Origin: an uncultured beta proteobacterium
GTDB taxonomy: Bacteria; Pseudomonadota; Gammaproteobacteria; Burkholderiales; Burkholderiaceae_C
DNA: 64,000 bases
Assembly (NCBI GenBank): GCA_903909815.1
Contig: CAIVXG010000217.1
Location: 62,001 to 126,000 of the forward strand
Direction: 5' to 3'
Shown here: one piece after another, positions 57,618 to 64,000 of the stretch
Layout: each line of letters starts with the position of its first letter
Position numbering within the stretch: position 1 is the stretch's first letter
The notes under the pieces: model-generated
Databases searched by the model: none
Seen by the model: the letters and a program-made list of their open reading frames with translations, nothing else
Told to the model about the DNA's origin: nothing
Translations under genes and position numbers: made by a program

Positions 57618-58403
57618 ATGTTTGAAACCCTCACCATCGAACACGCAGGCCCGGTTGCCACCCTTTGGATGGCCAGACCCGAAGTGTTCAACGCCTTCAA
57701 CGAGCAACTCATAGACGAGCTCACCCGCGCCTGCGAGTTGCTGGAACAGGACGCCGGCGTGCGTGTGGTGGTGCTGGGTGGGCGTGGGCCCCACTTCTCG
57801 GCCGGTGCCGACCTGAACTGGATGCGCCGCGCCGCCATGGGCAGTGAGCAGGACAATTTGGAAGACGCGCGCCGCTTTGCCCGCATGTTGCGCACGCTGG
57901 CCAACCTGTCCAAGCCCACCATTGCCAGAGTGCAGGGCGCAGCCCTGGGCGGCGGCACCGGATTGGCTGCCGCTTGCGACATGGCCGTGGCCAGCACGGA
58001 CGCGGTGTTCAGCACCTCGGAAGTGAAGTTCGGCATCATCCCCGCGGTCATCAGCCCCTATGTGCTGCGTGCCATCGGGCCGCGCCAGGCCTTGCGCTAT
58101 TTCCAGTCGGCAGAGCGCATCAGCGCCGCGCGCGCACTGGCCATCGGTCTGGTGCATGAGGTCGCACCCGCAGACCAACTCGATGCGGCCGTGACTGCAC
58201 TGGTGACGCCTTTGCTCACCGGTGGCCCACTGGCACAAAAGGCGGCCAAAGAATTGATCGCAGCCGTGCAGGGCCAGCCACTGGATCACAGCACCCTGGA
58301 GGACACGGCGCAGCGCATTGCGCGCCAGCGCCGCACCGACGAGGCACGCGATGGCGTGTCGGCATTCCTCGACAAGCGGCCACCCGCTTGGATCAACCAT
58401 TAA
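57618..58403 (+). CDS. Enoyl-CoA hydratase/isomerase family protein (LiuC/PaaF-like)
   Basis: Crotonase: GPHFSAGADLNWM, RVQGAALGGGTGLAAACD, SEVKFGIIPAVISPYVLRAIG. Confidence 0.9.
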   Translation: MFETLTIEHAGPVATLWMARPEVFNAFNEQLIDELTRACELLEQDAGVRVVVLGGRGPHFSAGADLNWMRRAAMGSEQDNLEDARRFARMLRTLANLSKPTIARVQGAALGGGTGLAAACDMAVASTDAVFSTSEVKFGIIPAVISPYVLRAIGPRQALRYFQSAERISAARALAIGLVHEVAPADQLDAAVTALVTPLLTGGPLAQKAAKELIAAVQGQPLDHSTLEDTAQRIARQRRTDEARDGVSAFLDKRPPAWINH

Positions 58404-58434
58404 TCCATCCATGAACACCAAGGAGTGAGCGCAG

Positions 58435-59448
58435 ATGTACACCCAATCATTCAACCTGCAGGACAAGCCGGGACAGAAGCCCGCCGTTGCGCCGCTATCG
58501 ATGGAGAGCGCCGAGTCGCAGCAGCGCTTTGACGCCAAGATCGATGCCGACGGCAAGATCGAGCCGCAGGACTGGATGCCAGAGGCCTACCGCAAGACCC
58601 TGATCCGCCAAATCAGCCAGCATGCGCACAGCGAAATCGTCGGCATGTTGCCCGAGGGGAACTGGATCAGCCGCGCGCCCAGCCTCAAACGCAAGGCCAT
58701 ACTGATTGCCAAGGTGCAAGATGAAGGCGGCCACGGCCTGTACCTGTACAGCGCCGCCGAAACCCTGGGCCAGGGACGAGACCAGATGCTGGCCGACCTG
58801 CACAGCGGGAAGGCCAAGTACAGCTCCATCTTCAACTACCCCACGCTCAACTGGGCCGATGTGGGTGTCATCGGCTGGCTGGTGGATGGCGCGGCGATCA
58901 TGAACCAGATCCCGCTGTGCCGCTGCTCCTTTGGCCCCTATGCGCGCGCCATGATCCGCGTCTGCAAGGAAGAGTCCTTCCACCAGCGCCAGGGCTACGA
59001 GGCCTTGCTGGTGATGATGCAAGGAACGGCCGAGCAAAAGGCCATGGTGCAGGATGCCGTGAACCGCTTCTGGTGGAAGTGCCTGGCCATGTTCGGTCCA
59101 CCGGACACCAACAGCCCGCACAGCGAGCAGGCCATGCGCTGGGGCATCAAGCGCATCAGCAACGACGATCTACGCCAGAAGTTCATCGACGCCACCGTGC
59201 CGCAGGCCAGGGTGCTGGGCGTGAGCTTGCCCGACCCCGAACTGAAGTGGAACGAAGAGCGCCAGCACCACGACCACGGCGAGATCGATTGGGACGAATT
59301 CTGGAGCACGGTCAACGGCAACGGCCCCTGTAACAAGGAGCGCCTGGCCACCCGCGTCAAAGCCCACAACGATGGCCAATGGGTGCGCGATGCCGCCCTG
59401 GCCTATGCGCACAAACACCAACCCCAAACGCAAAAGGAAGCAGCATGA
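58435..59448 (+). CDS. paaA: Phenylacetyl-CoA 1,2-epoxidase subunit PaaA
   Basis: Diiron ferritin-like; [48 protein letters not shown]. Confidence 0.97.
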   Translation: MYTQSFNLQDKPGQKPAVAPLSMESAESQQRFDAKIDADGKIEPQDWMPEAYRKTLIRQISQHAHSEIVGMLPEGNWISRAPSLKRKAILIAKVQDEGGHGLYLYSAAETLGQGRDQMLADLHSGKAKYSSIFNYPTLNWADVGVIGWLVDGAAIMNQIPLCRCSFGPYARAMIRVCKEESFHQRQGYEALLVMMQGTAEQKAMVQDAVNRFWWKCLAMFGPPDTNSPHSEQAMRWGIKRISNDDLRQKFIDATVPQARVLGVSLPDPELKWNEERQHHDHGEIDWDEFWSTVNGNGPCNKERLATRVKAHNDGQWVRDAALAYAHKHQPQTQKEAA

Positions 59449-59741
59449 GCACCACCGCATTGAAAGACTGGCCCCTCTGGGAAGTATTTGTCCGCAGCAA
59501 GCAGGGCCTGGAGCACAAGCACTGTGGCAGTCTGCACGCATCAGACGCGCAGCACGCGCTGCAAATGGCGCGCGATGTCTACACCCGTCGCCAGGAAGGC
59601 GTGAGCATCTGGGTCGTGCCGTCCAAGTCCATCACCGCCAGCGCGCCGCAGGACAAGGACGCGATGTTCGAGCCCGCGGCGGACAAGATCTACCGCCACC
59701 CCACGTTCTATGAGATCCCTGAAGAAGTGGGGCATATGTAA
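59445..59741 (+). CDS. paaB: Phenylacetyl-CoA 1,2-epoxidase subunit PaaB
   Basis: [45 protein letters not shown] overlap with paaA. Confidence 0.96.
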   Translation: MSTTALKDWPLWEVFVRSKQGLEHKHCGSLHASDAQHALQMARDVYTRRQEGVSIWVVPSKSITASAPQDKDAMFEPAADKIYRHPTFYEIPEEVGHM

Positions 59742-60526
59742 TGGCTTCTTACCAAGATTATCTGCTGCACCTGGCAGACAACGCCCTGATTCTGGGTCAG
59801 CGCAATGCCGAGTGGTGCGGCCACGGCCCCGTCCTGGAAGAAGACCTGGCGCTGGCCAACAACAGCCTGGACCTGATAGGCCAAGCCCGCCTGCTGTACC
59901 AGCATGTGGCCACCGTGCGCAAGGACGGAAAAAGCAGCGAAGACCTGCTGGCGTACTTCCGCGACGTGCCCGACTTCAAGAACTACACGCTGTTGGAACT
60001 GCCGCACCGCACCGCGATCCTGCCCACGTCCAGCGGCGACCGCGACTATGCGGTCACGGTGGCTCGCAACTTCCTGTACAGCGCGCTCATGGTGCAGGCC
60101 TGGGCCGCGCTGGCGGGGTCTACCGACGCACAAATCGCCGCGATTGCGTCCAAGTCGCTGAAAGAGGTGCAGTACCACTTGCGCCACGCGCATGACTGGG
60201 TGCTGCGTCTGGGCGATGGCACGGACGAATCGCAGCGCCGCATGCAAGCCGCCTTCGACTACCTCATGCCCTTTACCCAGGAATTCTGGTCAGAGAGCGC
60301 CATGGAAACCGCCGCCGTCAAAACCGGTGCGGGCGTCGATGTGCGCGCGTTCAAGGCCGAGTGGGAAGCCATGGTGGGCGATACCCTGCAGGCCGCCACC
60401 CTGAGGCGCCCCGCCAGCACCGGCTTTGTTACCACCGGCAAGCACGGTGTGCACTCAGAGCACCTGGGCTTTTTGTTGGCGGAAATGCAAAGCCTGGCGC
60501 GCGCGCACCCCGAGGCCGTCTGGTAA
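59741..60526 (+). CDS. paaC: Phenylacetyl-CoA 1,2-epoxidase subunit PaaC
   Basis: LADNALILGQRNAEWCGHGPVLEEDLALANNSLDLIGQAR; TAATG overlap with paaB. Confidence 0.96.
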   Translation: MASYQDYLLHLADNALILGQRNAEWCGHGPVLEEDLALANNSLDLIGQARLLYQHVATVRKDGKSSEDLLAYFRDVPDFKNYTLLELPHRTAILPTSSGDRDYAVTVARNFLYSALMVQAWAALAGSTDAQIAAIASKSLKEVQYHLRHAHDWVLRLGDGTDESQRRMQAAFDYLMPFTQEFWSESAMETAAVKTGAGVDVRAFKAEWEAMVGDTLQAATLRRPASTGFVTTGKHGVHSEHLGFLLAEMQSLARAHPEAVW

Positions 60527-60531
60527 CGGTC

Positions 60532-61122
60532 ATGCCCATGAATGTCTCATCCAGCGGTCAGCCGATCGCTCCGGCCATGTTGCCCGATGGACCGCTGGCT
60601 CCAAGCCAGGAGACTCACGCGCACCACGCCATCTGGGACTTGCTGGAGTCGGTCACCGACCCGGAAATTCCGGTGGTGAATCTGCGCGAGATGGGCATTC
60701 TGCGGGCCGTGCGGCAAGGCCCGCAGGGTCTGGATGTGGTGATCACCCCCACCTACAGCGGCTGCCCCGCGATGGGGCAGATGGAGGACGATGTGGCTCA
60801 TGCACTGTCCAGCGCTGGCGTGGCCGCACGCGTCGTCACGCAGCTTGCACCGGCCTGGTCCACTGACTGGATCACCGCTGAGGGGCGTGAAAAACTGCGC
60901 GCTTACGGCATCGCGCCGCCCATGAAAAGCGCCTGCGCCGCGGCCGGCGCCCAGGTGTTGACCTTTGCTTCCAAGGGCCTGAACGTGAGGGACACCGTTG
61001 CCTGTCCGCAATGTGGTTCTGAAGACACCACCGAAATATCGCACTTTGGCTCCACCGCTTGCAAGGCTTTGTACCGCTGCCTGAGCTGTATGGAGCCGTT
61101 TGACTACTTCAAACCCTATTAA
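60532..61122 (+). CDS. paaD: Epoxidase maturation protein PaaD (MIP18-like, zinc ribbon)
   Basis: LLESVTDPEIPVVNLREMGIL; CPQCGSEDTTEISHFGSTACKALYRCLSCMEPFDYFKPY. Confidence 0.95.
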   Translation: MPMNVSSSGQPIAPAMLPDGPLAPSQETHAHHAIWDLLESVTDPEIPVVNLREMGILRAVRQGPQGLDVVITPTYSGCPAMGQMEDDVAHALSSAGVAARVVTQLAPAWSTDWITAEGREKLRAYGIAPPMKSACAAAGAQVLTFASKGLNVRDTVACPQCGSEDTTEISHFGSTACKALYRCLSCMEPFDYFKPY

Positions 61123-61138
61123 CCCAGGCACCACCACC

Positions 61139-62242
61139 ATGACTGCATCTTCCCGTTTTCACGATCTGCGCGTTGCTCGGATCAACCCCGAGGCGGCTGG
61201 CTCGGTTGCCATCGCCTTCAGCGTGCCCGATGCTTTGCTCGAGCACTTTGACTTCCAGCCCGGTCAGTACCTTACCCTGCGCAGCCAGATCAACGGTGCC
61301 GACGTGCGGCGCAGCTATTCCATCTGCTCCACCCACAGCCACCTCCAGCGCAGTCATGAACTGGTGGTGGGCATTCGCCCGATGGAGGGCGGCATTTTTT
61401 CCAATTGGGCGGCCAGCAGCCTCAAGGCCGGTGACACCCTGTCGGTGATGCCCCCCGAAGGGCGCTTTGTGTCCAAGCGACCGCGGGCCCTGCACCGCGT
61501 GGCCTTTGCGGCAGGTTCAGGCATCACGCCCATCCTGTCCATCATGGCCAGCACGCTGGAAGACCAGCCCGAGTCCAAGTTCACTCTGGTCTATGGCAAC
61601 CGCAGCATGGGCTCGGTCATGTTCAACGAGGCGCTGCAAGACCTTAAGGACCGTTTTGCCGATCGCCTTACGCTGATCCATGTGCTATCGCGCCAGGCGC
61701 AAGAAGTGGACCTGCTGCAAGGCCGTATCGATGGCGCCAAGGTGCGCTCCCTCATTGATACCCTGTTGCCTGTGGCCAGCATGGACGAGGTCTTCATCTG
61801 TGGCCCGGAAGTGATGATTGAAGCCACGCAAAAGGCCTTGCTGGATGCCGGCGTGCCGGAAAAACAAATTCACACTGAGCGCTTTACCTCTCCTGCCTTG
61901 GAGGAGCTTACCCCCGAAGCACGTCAGGCGGCAGTGGCCAATTGGAAACTCCCGGCCGGTGGCCAGGTCGCGCTGACGGTGGTGCTGGATGGCAAATCGC
62001 ATGCGCTGCACATGAACCCGCACGAGCATGTGCTGGACGTGGCCATGGCTGCTGGCTTGGATCTTCCCTTCTCTTGCAAAGGCGGCGTCTGTGCCACTTG
62101 CCGCTGCAAGGTCATCACCGGCAGCGTGGCGATGGACAAGAACTTTGGGCTGGAAACTTGGGAGACCGACAAGGGTTTTGTGCTGAGTTGCCAGTCGCGC
62201 CCAACCAGCGAAGCCGTGACGGTGAGTTTTGACGAACGCTAA
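61139..62242 (+). CDS. paaE: Phenylacetyl-CoA 1,2-epoxidase reductase subunit PaaE
   Basis: FNR-like RRSYSICS, AAGSGITPILSIM; plant-type 2Fe-2S CKGGVCATCRCKV. Confidence 0.96.
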   Translation: MTASSRFHDLRVARINPEAAGSVAIAFSVPDALLEHFDFQPGQYLTLRSQINGADVRRSYSICSTHSHLQRSHELVVGIRPMEGGIFSNWAASSLKAGDTLSVMPPEGRFVSKRPRALHRVAFAAGSGITPILSIMASTLEDQPESKFTLVYGNRSMGSVMFNEALQDLKDRFADRLTLIHVLSRQAQEVDLLQGRIDGAKVRSLIDTLLPVASMDEVFICGPEVMIEATQKALLDAGVPEKQIHTERFTSPALEELTPEARQAAVANWKLPAGGQVALTVVLDGKSHALHMNPHEHVLDVAMAAGLDLPFSCKGGVCATCRCKVITGSVAMDKNFGLETWETDKGFVLSCQSRPTSEAVTVSFDER

Positions 62243-62271
62243 CCCCTACCCCTAACCTCTTTCTGAACACC

Positions 62272-64000
62272 ATGACCCAGACCCTTCAAAGTTATATCGG
62301 CGGCCGCTGGCAGGGCAAGCAAGCCGCTGCTGCGCTGCGCAGCGCCGTCAACGGCAGGACCATTGCCCACACCCACGCCGAAGCGCTCGACTTTGGCGAG
62401 GCCGTGGAGCATGCACGCCGCAAAGGCCTGCCCGCCTTGATGGCCATGGACTTTCAGGAACGCTCCCAACGCCTCAAGGCCCTGGCAAAGCACCTGATGG
62501 AGCACAAGGAGCAGCTCTATGCGGTGTCTGCCCACACCGGTGCCACCCGCGTCGACAGCTGGATCGATATTGACGGTGGAGCCGGAACGCTGTTTGCCTA
62601 TGCGGCCATTGGCAACAATGAGTTGCCATCGGGCAATCTGGTGCATGAAGGGCCGGCTTTTGCCTTGGGTAAAAAGGGTGGCTTCAGCGGCACCCACGTG
62701 CTGGTGCCGCGCGGTGGCGTGGCCGTGCACATCAATGCCTTCAACTTTCCCGTCTGGGGCCTGCTGGAAAAGTTTGCGCCCAGCTTTCTGGCGGGCATGC
62801 CCTGCATTGGTAAACCCGCCTCCGCCACCAGCTACCTGACTGAGGCCGCCATGCGGCTGATCGTGCAATCCGGCATCCTGCCCGAGGGCAGCTTGCAGTT
62901 GGTGATTGGCGCCACCGGCGACTTGCTGGACCGGCTGAACGGCGCCGATGTGGTCACCTTCACCGGCTCGGCCGATACCGCGTCGCGACTGCGTGTGCAC
63001 CCCAATTTGATTGCCCACTCGGTACCCTTCAACGTCGAAGCCGATTCGCTCAACTGCGCCATCCTCGGGCCGGACGTCAGCCCTGATGATGAAGAGTTCA
63101 CCCTTTTCGTGAAAGAAGTGGCGCGCGAGATGACGGTCAAGGCAGGGCAGAAGTGCACAGCCATTCGTCGCGCCATCGTGCCCGCGAAACACCTGGATGC
63201 CGTGTGCGAGCAACTGGCGGCGCGCCTGGCCAAGACCACGGTGGGTGACCCCTCTGACGAGCGCGTGCGCATGGGCCCGCTGGCCTCGCATGCGCAACAG
63301 GCCGACGTGGCCGAACGCATTGCGCTGTTGCGACAAGATGCCGAACTGGTGTACGCCGGAACGCACGACTGGATTGGCGAAGGTGCGGCGCAGGGCGCCT
63401 TCTGCGCGCCTACGCTGCTGGCCTGCCGCAAGCCCATGGCGGTGGACTCGGTGCACACTATCGAAGCCTTCGGCCCGGTCAGCACGGTCATGGCGTATGC
63501 AGACCTGGACGAAGCGCTGGCTTTGGCCGCGCGCGGCCAGGGCAGCTTGGTCGCCACGCTCGTCACGCGCGACGCGGCGGTCGCGGCCCAGGCCATTCCT
63601 GCCATGGCCGCATGGCATGGCCGCCTGCACATACTGGAGCGCGAGGCCGCGGTGGAATCCACCGGTCACGGCTCACCGCTGCCCACGCTCAAGCACGGCG
63701 GGCCTGGCAGAGCAGGTGGCGGTGAGGAACTGGGCGGCCTGCGCGCTGTGAAACACTACCTGCAACGCGCAGCCGTGCAAGGCTCGCCCACCATGTTGGC
63801 GGCCGTCACGGGCGAGTATGTGCGTGGCGCCAAGGTCAACAACACCGCCGCACACCCGTTCCGCAGCTACTTTGAAGACCTGAAGATTGGTGACTCTTTG
63901 TTGACCCACAGGCGTACCGTAGGCGAGGCCGATATCGTGGCCTTTGGCGGCATCTCGGGCGATTACTTTTACATGCACTTTGATGAAGTGGCGGCCAAGG
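62272..64000 (+). CDS. paaZ: Oxepin-CoA hydrolase/3-oxo-5,6-dehydrosuberyl-CoA semialdehyde dehydrogenase PaaZ (3' truncated by window)
   Basis: Absent from ORF track because it runs off the end. MTQTLQSYIGGRWQGKQ..., ALDH Cys KAGQKCTAIRRAIV, then C-terminal MaoC-like FGGISGDYFYMHFDEVAAK. Confidence 0.95.
   Translation, partial: MTQTLQSYIGGRWQGKQAAAALRSAVNGRTIAHTHAEALDFGEAVEHARRKGLPALMAMDFQERSQRLKALAKHLMEHKEQLYAVSAHTGATRVDSWIDIDGGAGTLFAYAAIGNNELPSGNLVHEGPAFALGKKGGFSGTHVLVPRGGVAVHINAFNFPVWGLLEKFAPSFLAGMPCIGKPASATSYLTEAAMRLIVQSGILPEGSLQLVIGATGDLLDRLNGADVVTFTGSADTASRLRVHPNLIAHSVPFNVEADSLNCAILGPDVSPDDEEFTLFVKEVAREMTVKAGQKCTAIRRAIVPAKHLDAVCEQLAARLAKTTVGDPSDERVRMGPLASHAQQADVAERIALLRQDAELVYAGTHDWIGEGAAQGAFCAPTLLACRKPMAVDSVHTIEAFGPVSTVMAYADLDEALALAARGQGSLVATLVTRDAAVAAQAIPAMAAWHGRLHILEREAAVESTGHGSPLPTLKHGGPGRAGGGEELGGLRAVKHYLQRAAVQGSPTMLAAVTGEYVRGAKVNNTAAHPFRSYFEDLKIGDSLLTHRRTVGEADIVAFGGISGDYFYMHFDEVAAK

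Overview
Chromosomal window from a high-GC betaproteobacterium, probably Comamonadaceae/Burkholderiales (inferred from gene content and order, no search run). It contains no rRNA, tRNA, CRISPR, IS element or prophage that I could recognise. Main blocks: the end of an MSHA-type pilus locus (mshL, minus strand); yajC-secD-secF and a DUF1631 protein; SWIM/SNF2 helicase, lipA, lipB, DUF493, D-amino-acid aminotransferase, marC, purU; hpf, ptsN, hprK, fur, bamE, dapB, exbB/D, gshA; a DctP-type periplasmic binding protein stop-start coupled to a GGDEF-EAL protein; a GT2/GtrA/YdjC envelope-glycan cluster; a haloacid dehalogenase-malate synthase G pair under a divergent LysR gene; a lactate/2-hydroxyacid utilisation operon (lutA-lutC-lutB-FAD/FeS dehydrogenase-lctP-uspA-lrgA-lrgB) with a divergent GntR regulator; and a co-directional phenylacetate (paa) supercluster of about 18 genes from 45.4 kb to the window edge, with its own Liv-type ABC transporter. 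The most unusual signals are: (1) a complete hemerythrin-like domain fused to the N-terminus of the LivF-type ATPase in this O2-dependent pathway; (2) an unlisted 18-codon leader ORF with a strong Shine-Dalgarno whose TGA overlaps the livH ATG; (3) a palindrome overlapping the -10 of the likely paa promoter; (4) two identical-architecture TGGT-N3-ACCA operators 105 bp apart in the lut/gntR divergent region; (5) an 87-bp GTCATTGCGAG inverted-repeat element that supplies the start codon and SD-like sequence of a DUF493 gene; and (6) the coupled DctP/GGDEF-EAL pair. Family assignments come from reading translated motifs and need confirmation by HMM searches.
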